Origin: Bacillota bacterium
Lineage (GTDB): Bacteria > Bacillota > Clostridia > Lachnospirales > Lachnospiraceae
Length of the DNA stretch: 6,933 bases
Reading direction: 5' to 3'
Assembly: GCA_023398615.1 (NCBI GenBank)
Contig: JAEWSD010000045.1
Coordinates: 1-6,933 of the forward strand
Part shown: piece after piece, positions 1-5,202 of the stretch
Layout of the letters: each line of letters opens with the position of its first letter
How positions within the stretch are numbered: position 1 is the first letter of the stretch
Program-made: the position numbers and the translations under genes
Notes under the pieces: model-generated
What the model was told of the DNA's origin: nothing
The model's input: only the letters and a program-made list of their open reading frames with translations
Databases searched by the model: none

Positions 1-1052
1 GGACTGTGTGCCGAATGTTCAAACAGATAAAAGCCTTTTACCGGTGCTTCCAGCTGCTTTAAATATTCCTCCGCCATTTTATAATTGACCGTATAATCAT
101 ATGCACCTGATAAAAAATAGGTGGGTACCTCTAACCGGGTGACTGTTTTCCTTAAATCGGCATTCATTTTCAGCTGTTTATTTTTAACCAGCATCCACCT
201 GCCGCGCCATAAATTAACTTTTTCGGTAAGTGTATATTCTTTGTTCTTTAAAGAAGGAAAGAATATTCCGGTTACCTCTGACCTCATCTTATGGGTTGAA
301 CCTATACCGGCACGGTGTAAAACGTCACCTCTTATTTTCTGGTATCCGTCCGACAAATAATCATTTTCTTTTAACTTTTTTAAGGTTTTCCTGTCGCCTG
401 CCTTCGAGTAATAGTCCAGCATATATTGGTAGGCCAGTTTCTCCGACTCCTCCTGATCTGTAACCTGCGCAACAGCAATATAAGCACTGTATAACTGCGG
501 CGCTTTTTTAACTGCCTGAATGCCGAAATAGGTCCCCCACGACTGCGCCATAAGATAAATTTTATCCTGTCCAAAATGCTCACGCAAATAGTTTGTGACC
601 GCAATGGTATCATCAATATACTGCTCAATGGTTAGGGTACTTTTATCAAGATTACTGCTATAGGATAATCCGGCGCCCCTCTGATCCCAATAGATCACCG
701 TAAAGTAATCTTCCAGGCCTGTCGGATAATCCTCCATAAGGAAATATTCGGGCATGCCGGGGCCGCCATGCACAAACAGCAGCACCGGATTTGAAATATT
801 CTTACTCTTGATAATCATCCCCATTTTAACGCCGTTGATTTCGACCGTACACTTTTCTGCCATGCTGTTTTTTAATTTCTTCCCGTTTTCATCTGTAAAT
901 GGTTTTATCTTACCCGGACTCATTATTACTAACACCCCCAAACAAATAGAAATAATCGCCGCAGCGGCACCAAAAAGAATACAAATCAGAATCTTAATTT
1001 TCTTCCTTACGCCAGATGATGTCCTCGATCCTGCTTTCCCAGCTTTCGTCAT
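1..1052 (-). CDS. Membrane-anchored alpha/beta hydrolase, proline iminopeptidase-like (3' end cut by window)
   Basis: Reading the complement from ATG at 1052 gives an open frame of 350 codons that runs off position 1. A lysine-rich N-terminus (residues 1-20) is followed by one hydrophobic helix (about 21-43), so the catalytic domain probably sits outside the membrane. The hydrolase core shows HGGPG (95-99, oxyanion loop), WDQRGAG (122-128), a nucleophile elbow AQSWG with Ser171, GAYDYTV with Asp319, and HSAH with His349 as the likely triad histidine. This pattern is known from the proline iminopeptidase/S33 group, but the substrate cannot be deduced. The elbow has Ala in place of the usual first Gly. 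The start is supported by AAAGGAG at 1059-1065, six bases upstream, and by inclusion of the anchor. It overlaps the TetR gene by 59 bases, implying co-transcription. Only a short C-terminal tail seems to be missing. Confidence 0.9.
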   Translation of the reverse strand, partial: MTKAGKAGSRTSSGVRKKIKILICILFGAAAAIISICLGVLVIMSPGKIKPFTDENGKKLKNSMAEKCTVEINGVKMGMIIKSKNISNPVLLFVHGGPGMPEYFLMEDYPTGLEDYFTVIYWDQRGAGLSYSSNLDKSTLTIEQYIDDTIAVTNYLREHFGQDKIYLMAQSWGTYFGIQAVKKAPQLYSAYIAVAQVTDQEESEKLAYQYMLDYYSKAGDRKTLKKLKENDYLSDGYQKIRGDVLHRAGIGSTHKMRSEVTGIFFPSLKNKEYTLTEKVNLWRGRWMLVKNKQLKMNADLRKTVTRLEVPTYFLSGAYDYTVNYKMAEEYLKQLEAPVKGFYLFEHSAHS

Positions 1053-1581
1053 ACGTAACTCCTTTCATCGTTGCGATGGCGGCCAATCCGTGAACGGTCG
1101 ACCATGCCAGGATAACCGCATCTTTAATTTTATCATCGGACACGCCATGCTGCCGCAATATTCTGAAATGCAGGTCTTTTAAGAGTTCAAACGGAGGGAA
1201 GTTGCCCTTCCCGCCGTTATCCATGTTTAAATTCACTCTTATACATGCCTGTGAAAACAGAAATTCAAAATACTGCGGGTTGTTTATAAAAAACATGACA
1301 TAGCTCTTTCCCATTTTGATCAGGGTATACGGATTGTCCAAATCTTCACCTTGAATTGAACGGCTTAATTCCTCGGTAAATTGCCCTATCACATAGCTTT
1401 TCATTGCTTCCAGCAGCTCTTCCTTATTCCTGAAATGACTGTAGGGAGCCGCATTGCTTACACCGCACATGGCCGCAACTCTGCGCAAAGAGAAATGTGT
1501 TTCCCCTTCCGCGTTAACAAGTTCTATTCCCGCTTCAATAAGGCAATTTCTCAAATTACCGTGATGATATCTTTTCTCCAT
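994..1581 (-). CDS. TetR/AcrR-family transcriptional regulator with WHG-type ligand domain
   Basis: The 195-residue protein has the normal TetR length. Residues 8-58 form the DNA-binding three-helix unit, with the helix-turn-helix around 31-51 (SLRRVAAMCGVSNAAPYSHF) and the usual NKEELL after it. Residues 159-164 read WSTVHG, the signature of the C-terminal WHG domain found in one TetR subgroup. The start follows AGGAG with an eight-base gap. The gene is first in a two-gene unit: the hydrolase starts inside its 3' end. Two near-identical 21-bp palindromes flank the -10 box just upstream, so self-repression is the natural inference. The inducer is unknown; the neighbouring hydrolase suggests a small amide, ester or peptide-like compound, but that is only a guess. 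Confidence 0.93.
   Translation of the reverse strand: MEKRYHHGNLRNCLIEAGIELVNAEGETHFSLRRVAAMCGVSNAAPYSHFRNKEELLEAMKSYVIGQFTEELSRSIQGEDLDNPYTLIKMGKSYVMFFINNPQYFEFLFSQACIRVNLNMDNGGKGNFPPFELLKDLHFRILRQHGVSDDKIKDAVILAWSTVHGLAAIATMKGVTYDESWESRIEDIIWRKEEN
1059..1065 (-). promoter_or_regulatory. Ribosome binding site of the hydrolase gene
   Basis: The complement reads AAAGGAG, six bases before ATG 1052, and lies inside the regulator's coding sequence. It fixes the hydrolase start at the codon that includes the N-terminal membrane helix and argues against a shorter start after the helix. Confidence 0.8.
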
Positions 1582-1595
1582 CGTTTTCTTCTCCT

Positions 1596-1646
1596 AATCT
1601 TAACGTTGTAAAGATTATAGCATTTAATCTTTACGCTGTAAAGATT
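1596..1646. promoter_or_regulatory. Two tandem palindromic operators, probably for the adjacent TetR regulator
   Basis: Positions 1626-1646 form a perfect 9-3-9 inverted repeat (halves AATCTTTAC and GTAAAGATT around GCT). Positions 1596-1616 repeat it with one mismatch (AATCTTAAC, GTT, GTAAAGATT). Their centres are 30 bp apart, about three helical turns. The distal site covers the -35 box and the proximal site touches the -10 box of the regulator's promoter. Palindromes of this size overlapping the promoter are typical TetR operators; assignment to the 994-1581 product is inferred from position. Confidence 0.85.
1614..1642 (-). promoter_or_regulatory. Sigma-A-type promoter for the TetR-hydrolase unit
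   Basis: On the complement, TTTACA (1637-1642) and TATAAT (1614-1619) are separated by exactly 17 bases (1620-1636). The predicted start point is just inside the proximal palindrome, about 25-30 bases before the ATG at 1581. The -35 lies within the distal operator and the -10 overlaps the proximal one by three bases, so repressor binding would directly block polymerase. Confidence 0.85.
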
Positions 1647-1652
1647 CTAATT

Positions 1653-1690
1653 AAAAAAATGACGCGAAAGTTATCCGCTCTCACGTCATT
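1653..1690 (-). terminator. Intrinsic terminator of the MerR gene
   Basis: On the complement a 13-base stem (starting AATGACG and closing with CGTCATT, with two G-U pairs) around a seven-base loop is followed at once by seven T residues. Read on the plus strand the two wobble positions become mismatches and no T-run follows directly, so it acts mainly on minus-strand transcripts. It separates the MerR gene from the TetR promoter. Confidence 0.85.
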
Positions 1691-1731
1691 AAATTATTTC
1701 TTGTTATCAGATTAGGGTGTCATAAGACCAC

Positions 1732-2118
1732 TCAAGCTCTGGTATTATCTTCCATATATCTTTCATATTGTTCTGTAAAATATTTGATTTTATGCTCGAC
1801 CTTACGCAAATGCTTTTGCATTTCTTCAATTTGAGCTTCAACTTCCTTTTTGTGCTCTGCCAACATATCGCACCGTTGCTTTAAAGTTTCTCCGCCCATT
1901 ATACTCAGCTCAACAAAATTCTTGATTTGCTTTATTGACATTCCGGTATTTTTCAGACAGCAAATCAGCCCAAGCCATTCCAAATCGGCCTCCGAATAAT
2001 GGCGGATGCCGCTTTTACTCCGGCTTACATATGGCAGCAAACCCTCTTTTTCATAATACCGTAATACATGGGCTTTTAATTTTGTTTTCTCCGATACCTG
2101 CTTAATAGTATAATCCAT
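1732..2118 (-). CDS. MerR-family regulator, AdhR/NmlR-like (aldehyde or electrophile sensing suggested)
   Basis: The 128-residue protein begins with the MerR winged helix: YTIKQVSEKT (3-12), LRYYEKEGLLP (19-29), and the wing SKSGIRHYSEADL (34-46). Residues 59-69 (GMSIKQIKNFV) continue the family pattern, and about 79-118 is a charged heptad helix forming the dimer coiled coil. There is no metal-binding C-terminal cysteine loop and no large ligand domain. Cys53-Cys54 lie where AdhR- and NmlR-type regulators carry their reactive cysteine. The gene is divergent from the VOC-epimerase genes, whose promoter has MerR geometry and an AdhR-like box, so it most likely activates them. The family-typical N-terminus supports this start although the upstream SD is weak. 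Aldehyde sensing is an inference. Confidence 0.9.
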   Translation of the reverse strand: MDYTIKQVSEKTKLKAHVLRYYEKEGLLPYVSRSKSGIRHYSEADLEWLGLICCLKNTGMSIKQIKNFVELSIMGGETLKQRCDMLAEHKKEVEAQIEEMQKHLRKVEHKIKYFTEQYERYMEDNTRA

Positions 2119-2143
2119 AAAATTACCACATCCATATTTTCTA

Positions 2144-2174
2144 TTGACTTAAAGCTAACGTTAAGGTTTACAAT
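2144..2174 (+). promoter_or_regulatory. MerR-type promoter with AdhR-like operator driving the VOC-epimerase genes
   Basis: TTGACT (2144-2149) and TACAAT (2169-2174) are 19 bases apart, the overlong spacer that MerR activators correct by twisting DNA. Within the spacer region, CTTAAAG (2148-2154), a four-base gap, and CGTTAAG (2159-2165) form a 7-4-7 inverted repeat. It differs at one position from the CTTAAAG-N4-CTTTAAG box described for Bacillus subtilis AdhR. It points toward the plus-strand genes and leaves a leader of roughly 130 bases. Confidence 0.85.
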
Positions 2175-2179
2175 GTAAA
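2167..2179. promoter_or_regulatory. Possible extra TetR operator core over the -10 box
   Basis: TTTAC-AAT-GTAAA is a perfect dyad that has the same 5-3-5 core as the TetR operator at 1626-1646, but the outer four bases of each half are not conserved. It covers the TACAAT -10 box of the VOC promoter. A weaker site for the TetR product of 994-1581 is possible; the similarity could also be chance. Confidence 0.35.
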
Positions 2180-2222
2180 TTGTACTACATATTGGATTTA
2201 TCATCAAGCTATATTTGTAAGG

Positions 2223-2318
2223 ATGAATTCAAACGAAAGCGCCGCGCTGCTGCGGCCATTCAAAAGATCCCGATACTATCAACTTCTGAATATTTTACAG
2301 AGTAAAGGAGCATTATGA
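2223..2318 (+). CDS. Possible 31-codon leader ORF overlapping the VOC start
   Basis: An ATG at 2223 opens a 31-codon frame in the VOC mRNA leader. It ends at TGA 2316-2318, which overlaps the VOC ATG at 2315 in an ATGA arrangement. The peptide is basic and mildly hydrophobic in its second half (for example KRSRYYQLLNILQ). The only SD-like bases (AAGG) touch the ATG, so initiation would be poor. It may be a leader peptide, a gene remnant, or chance. No family is recognised. Confidence 0.2.
   Translation: MNSNESAALLRPFKRSRYYQLLNILQSKGAL
2294..2306. promoter_or_regulatory. Possible TetR operator core next to the VOC ribosome binding site
   Basis: TTTAC-AGA-GTAAA repeats the 5-3-5 core seen in the TetR operators, with a further G matching on the right. 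Its right half merges with the VOC gene's SD (AAAGGAG, 2304-2310), so conservation of that half may have another cause. Role uncertain. Confidence 0.25.
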
Positions 2319-2701
2319 AATTCAACGGTTATCATCATGTTGGTTTAGTTGTTAAAGACGTAGAAAAGAGCCTTACCTTCTATACTAAAGGTTTGGGTGG
2401 AAGAATGAAATTTAGCTTTCCGATGGGAGAAACCGACAAGACCATTTATCTTATTGATCTGGGCGGCAACTCCGTCGTAGAAATTATACCGCGGGGAAAC
2501 GGTGAGGAGGAAGTAAATGCACATTGGGCACATATTGCACTTACAGTCGATGATGCCCGCACGGCATATGAACTTGCATTACGAGCAGGGGCTATGTCCC
2601 AGAGCGAACCGCGAGATGTCCTGCTTGGCACAATGGCGGTCTGCAATGCATTTGTTAACGGTCCCGACGGAGAGGTTATTGAATTTTTTCAAGTAAAGTA
2701 A
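2315..2701 (+). CDS. VOC-family protein, glyoxalase I-like metalloenzyme
   Basis: The 128-residue protein has the two beta-alpha-beta-beta-beta modules of the vicinal oxygen chelate fold: residues 5-58 start with YHHVGLVVKDVEKSLTFY, and 70-126 start with HWAHIALTVDDARTAYELA. The four expected metal-ligand positions are His8, Glu56, His73 and Glu123, the His/Glu/His/Glu set of glyoxalase I. Length and motifs fit lactoylglutathione lyase-like proteins, which isomerise the hemithioacetal of methylglyoxal and a thiol. Substrate use by this member is not shown, and many Firmicutes use bacillithiol or other thiols. The start has AAAGGAG five bases upstream. It is first behind the MerR-type promoter, consistent with a carbonyl-stress role, and no terminator separates it from the epimerase gene. 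Confidence 0.9.
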   Translation: MKFNGYHHVGLVVKDVEKSLTFYTKGLGGRMKFSFPMGETDKTIYLIDLGGNSVVEIIPRGNGEEEVNAHWAHIALTVDDARTAYELALRAGAMSQSEPRDVLLGTMAVCNAFVNGPDGEVIEFFQVK

Positions 2702-2744
2702 CATTCATTTGCAGTGATGTATTAAAGGAGTTTGACAATATTTT

Positions 2745-2759
2745 CTCCGGCACCGGAGG
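2745..2759 (+). promoter_or_regulatory. Hairpin that could hide a strong SD between the VOC and epimerase genes
   Basis: CTCCGG and CCGGAG form a perfect inverted repeat with two bases between (2745-2758; as RNA about five pairs with a four-base loop). The right arm contains the GGAGG at 2755-2759, which sits seven bases before an ATG at 2767. No T-run follows, so it is not a terminator. It may act in mRNA stability or in access to that SD. Confidence 0.4.
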
Positions 2760-2766
2760 CTTACGC

Positions 2767-2793
2767 ATGGTGATGGCACCGTACAGAAAATAG
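2767..2793 (+). CDS. Possible 8-codon mini-ORF ahead of the epimerase gene
   Basis: ATG 2767 follows GGAGG with ideal seven-base spacing and encodes MVMAPYRK before TAG 2791-2793. The stop is 12 bases before the epimerase ATG and next to that gene's SD (GAAAGGAT). The frame stays open upstream to at least 2701, so this could be the tail of a lost gene instead. No homology is recognised. A translational-coupling leader is possible. Confidence 0.25.
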   Translation: MVMAPYRK

Positions 2794-2805
2794 AAAGGAT
2801 ACGAT

Positions 2806-3654
2806 ATGAAAAAAGTAGTAATAACAGGCGGCAGCGGACTTCTCGGTCCATATGTTGTAAATCATTTTATCGAGGCAGGTTACGAGGTTCTAAGCGTAGA
2901 TATTGTAAAACCCAAGGCAAGCCGGGCGCGCCATATAACAGCTAATCTTATGAATCTGGGAGAATGCTACGGTATATTGGCGGGAGCCGATGCGGTAGTT
3001 CACCTTGCAGCCATCCCGGTAGCATACAGCCATCCAAACGAGGTGACCTTCCAAAACAATGTGATGTCGACCTATAATATTCTTGAAGCCGCAGCCGGTC
3101 TTGGCATCAAAAAAGCTGTAATAGCATCCAGCGAATCCTCCTATGGGATCGTATTTTCAAGGCAGAATCTGGCTCCTTTGTATGTTCCCGTGGATGAGGA
3201 TCACCCGCAGCTTCCGGAAGACGCCTACGGATTATCCAAGATCGTTGCAGAAAAAATTGCGGATACGATAAACCGCCGGTGCGGCATGCAAATTGTCTCC
3301 TTCCGCATCGGTAATGTCATCACTGCCGAAAAGTACTTAAATTTCCCCGAATTCATTCACGATCCAAAGAAACGCCGTATCATTCTTTGGAGTTATATCG
3401 ATGCAAGGGATATTGCTTCTGCTTGCAGATTAGCTGTTGAAGTGGACGGCCTTGGTTCCGTTGCACTGAATCTGGCGGCTGATGATACAAGCATGGACAT
3501 TCAAAGTGACGAACTGATGAAAAGTGAATTCCCGGAAGTAAAGGATATCCGTGTGTCGCTCAATAATTATCATACGTTGTTAAGTAATGAAAAAGCGAAA
3601 AAATTATTGAATTGGCAGCCCGTTCATCACTGGCGTGATAATTCACTGGCGTGA
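2806..3654 (+). CDS. NAD-dependent epimerase/dehydrogenase family protein (extended SDR)
   Basis: The 282-residue protein is an extended short-chain dehydrogenase/reductase. TGGSGLLG (7-14) is the glycine-rich nucleotide loop and Asp32 at the end of the second strand favours NAD over NADP. HLAAIP (66-71) follows, then SSESSYG (108-114) with the catalytic serine, and YGLSK (141-145) with Tyr141 and Lys145. FRIGNV and the later region with YIDARDIA belong to the substrate half. Such enzymes act on nucleotide sugars, uronates or related hydroxy/keto compounds; this substrate is not evident. GAAAGGAT lies seven bases before the start. The gene follows VOC by 104 bases without a terminator and is probably co-transcribed from the MerR-type promoter. 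The last three residues (SLA) result from a 16-bp tandem duplication; without it the frame would end in IPNI. Confidence 0.9.
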   Translation: MKKVVITGGSGLLGPYVVNHFIEAGYEVLSVDIVKPKASRARHITANLMNLGECYGILAGADAVVHLAAIPVAYSHPNEVTFQNNVMSTYNILEAAAGLGIKKAVIASSESSYGIVFSRQNLAPLYVPVDEDHPQLPEDAYGLSKIVAEKIADTINRRCGMQIVSFRIGNVITAEKYLNFPEFIHDPKKRRIILWSYIDARDIASACRLAVEVDGLGSVALNLAADDTSMDIQSDELMKSEFPEVKDIRVSLNNYHTLLSNEKAKKLLNWQPVHHWRDNSLA

Positions 3655-3658
3655 TAAT
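3627..3658 (+). repeat. Perfect 16-bp tandem duplication at the epimerase 3' end
   Basis: The unit TCACTGGCGTGATAAT occurs twice back to back (3627-3642 and 3643-3658) with no mismatch. As 16 is not a multiple of three, the second copy shifts the frame and supplies the TGA stop at 3652. Skipping one copy would let the frame continue through ATA CCG AAT ATT to TAA at 3671-3673. A slippage or recombination event is the likely origin, and perfect identity suggests it is recent. Confidence 0.9.
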
Positions 3659-3684
3659 ATACCGAATATTTAAATAAAAAGTTT

Positions 3685-3721
3685 AAAAATCGAGCCAAAA
3701 AATGTACTGGCTCGATTTTTT
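3685..3721 (+). terminator. Strong intrinsic terminator after the epimerase gene, possibly bidirectional
   Basis: A perfect 13-base stem (AAAAATCGAGCCA at 3685-3697, complement at 3708-3720) encloses a ten-base loop and runs into six T residues (3716-3721). The A-run on the left gives five T residues on the other strand, so it can also stop transcription coming from the convergent flavoprotein gene. Confidence 0.92.
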
Positions 3722-3723
3722 GG

Positions 3724-3752
3724 TTGTTATCAATCTGTCTAGGTGATAACAA
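3724..3752. repeat. Inverted repeat between convergent genes
   Basis: TTGTTATCA and TGATAACAA are perfect complements nine bases long, separated by 11 bases. On the plus-strand RNA a G-U and a G-C pair extend the stem to 11. No T-run follows on either strand, so it is not a terminator by itself. It may be a 3' stabilising hairpin for the minus-strand flavoprotein mRNA or a protein-binding dyad. Confidence 0.6.
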
Positions 3753-3762
3753 TCTTAGAGCT

Positions 3763-4527
3763 TCAGATTTTTATTTTTGATAGGAGCATTATGATTATTT
3801 TTCGAGCAAAACCGATATGTACATCATAATAATACCCCGTGCCCTTCTCAAACCAGCCTTTCTTCCGCCAGAATCTATAATCCGCTGAATCCTGCGGAGC
3901 CTTGGAGAAAGCCTGCTTCTGTTTTATAAACTCAATAAGCTTCATAAGCGATGGTTTGACGGGCTTCATATCGGCCAGCTTCTGATAAAACACATTTGTT
4001 TGCTTCTTTAACTTGCTCATTTCTTTTTCTAGTTTTACATCGTCTTTCTCATGCAGAGGCGGAAAAGTAACTCCTGCCTTCGCGCAGGTGACAAAACCCA
4101 TCGTTCCAAGGGTGAGGGACAAAAGAGTGGCAACAAAGCCAAGGCCTATGCCTCCGGTTGTCGTAACAACCATAATCTTTTTCCCATGAAAATCCGGCCT
4201 GTGACAGCGATAAGCGAAACGGTCGAGAAAGTTCTTCATGGTCCAGGATACATTAAATGTATACACCGGGGACGCAAATATTACGCCATCGGCCAGCTTC
4301 ATCTTCGTTTCCAGATTTGCTCGTTCATCCTTTAACGGACACTTGTCTTCTCCCTTTGCAATGCAAACATAGCAGCCCTTGCAGGGCCTGAAATCTGCCA
4401 TACTTAACTGAACACTCTCGAATTCAAGCGTACTGTCTTTTTCAGACAGAATTGCTACGGTTTGCCGGACTGCTTTATATGTATTTCCGTTTGCCCTTGG
4501 GCTTCCTATTATAGCAAGTAGTTTCAA
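3763..4527 (-). CDS. Flavodoxin-fold NAD(P)H-dependent oxidoreductase, iron-sulfur flavoprotein-like
   Basis: With the TTG start at 4527 the protein has 254 residues and begins (M)KLLAIIGSPRANGNT, the usual first strand and FMN-phosphate loop of FMN reductases and iron-sulfur flavoproteins. Cys49, Cys52, Cys55 and Cys63 form CX2CX2CX7C, the compact cluster motif that binds 4Fe-4S in Isf. SPVYTFNVSWTMKNFLDR (86-103) and TTTGG (about 122-126) are further flavin-binding segments. Residues after about 190 form an extra tail with an aromatic stretch (YRFWRKKGWF) and a hydrophobic end. The frame also opens at ATG 4593 behind a GAGGA-type SD, adding 22 basic residues; I prefer TTG because GGAGGTG lies six bases before it and the family usually starts here. 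It follows the TetR gene and is likely its target. Substrate unknown; quinones or nitro compounds are guesses. Confidence 0.88.
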   Translation of the reverse strand: MKLLAIIGSPRANGNTYKAVRQTVAILSEKDSTLEFESVQLSMADFRPCKGCYVCIAKGEDKCPLKDERANLETKMKLADGVIFASPVYTFNVSWTMKNFLDRFAYRCHRPDFHGKKIMVVTTTGGIGLGFVATLLSLTLGTMGFVTCAKAGVTFPPLHEKDDVKLEKEMSKLKKQTNVFYQKLADMKPVKPSLMKLIEFIKQKQAFSKAPQDSADYRFWRKKGWFEKGTGYYYDVHIGFARKIIIMLLSKIKI

Positions 4528-4533
4528 TTTCGC

Positions 4534-4540
4534 CACCTCC
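4534..4540 (-). promoter_or_regulatory. Ribosome binding site deciding the flavoprotein start
   Basis: The complement reads GGAGGTG, a near-perfect SD, six bases before TTG 4525-4527. It lies within the frame of the longer ATG form. This placement supports the internal TTG start. Confidence 0.6.
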
Positions 4541-4613
4541 ACATTCCTAACGGTTTTAGAACCTGATAAACGACCTCTTGCTTTTGACCGCATTCATATT
4601 GGCTTTCCTCAAT

Positions 4614-5177
4614 TCATTTTATCAGGTTATCAATAATTAAATTAATGAGACCATCTCTTCCACTTTTATTTTCAATGTCTATTCCCGAATACATATGAAA
4701 GGCCTGCTGCCTCAAAGATATGCTTTGCATTGCAATTATAATTTGAAAGGCCAGAAGCCTTAAATCGGTTTCGGACTTTTTACCGTTATAGATTTTTCTC
4801 AGTATCGGAAGCAGATAAAGACAGGTACCAAAATCCCCGTTTAACAGCTCATATTCCGCAGAGATTTTGTACATTTTTCGATCTTTCATACCAATGTCGG
4901 ATATACTGATCAGCATCTCTTTCAGATACTGAACAGGATCGTTCGAACTGTCTTCCTGATGCTCCATAATTGACGCCAGAGAAGCCATTTTTAAAGATAC
5001 GGCCTCATGTATTAGCTGATCTCTGGATTCATAATAGTAGTTGATGAGCCCTACTCCAACGCCGGCGGCTTCCGCTATTTTGCGAACTGTAATATCATCC
5101 GGATTATCCGTTGTGTCCAGTAAAACTGCCGTAGCATCCAGTAACTTTTTTTTAGAAACATTTTTCCGTGAACTCAT
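4614..5177 (-). CDS. TetR/AcrR-family transcriptional regulator
   Basis: The 187-residue protein carries an N-terminal TetR DNA-binding unit. A first helix (about 9-22) is followed by ITVRKIAEAAGVGVGLINYYYESRDQLI (29-56), which contains the helix-turn-helix and the conserved tyrosines and aromatic segment. The helical C-terminal part (60-187) matches no subfamily I can name. The start is backed by AAGGAG seven bases upstream. The stop is 20 bases before the longer flavoprotein start, so the two genes form one unit. A consensus promoter with a group of TTGWAC half-sites just downstream of the -10 indicates autoregulation. The partner enzyme suggests it senses a redox-active compound, which is inference. 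Confidence 0.92.
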   Translation of the reverse strand: MSSRKNVSKKKLLDATAVLLDTTDNPDDITVRKIAEAAGVGVGLINYYYESRDQLIHEAVSLKMASLASIMEHQEDSSNDPVQYLKEMLISISDIGMKDRKMYKISAEYELLNGDFGTCLYLLPILRKIYNGKKSETDLRLLAFQIIIAMQSISLRQQAFHMYSGIDIENKSGRDGLINLIIDNLIK

Positions 5178-5202
5178 TTTGCATCTCCTTGGATCAAATT
5201 AA

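Noticed and set aside
380..628. 82-codon minus-strand open frame
   Set aside because: It is another frame inside the hydrolase gene and would remove the triad serine frame.
754..1182. 142-codon plus-strand open frame
   Set aside because: It lies antisense to the hydrolase and TetR genes, which have clear motifs, and its own translation shows no family pattern.
2119..2200. Promoter of the MerR gene on the minus strand
   Set aside because: I found no convincing -35/-10 pair; the best candidates match only half of the consensus.
2241..2256. GCCGC/GCGGC mini-hairpin in the VOC leader as a riboswitch or attenuator
   Set aside because: A five-base stem with no T-run and no alternative pairing partner that I could find; too small to call.
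2732..2737. TTGACA as a promoter for the epimerase gene
   Set aside because: No -10-like hexamer occurs at 16-18 bases downstream; the sequence there is GC-rich hairpin.
4051..4335. 94-codon plus-strand open frame
   Set aside because: Antisense to the flavoprotein's cysteine and flavin motifs; composition looks like a shadow.
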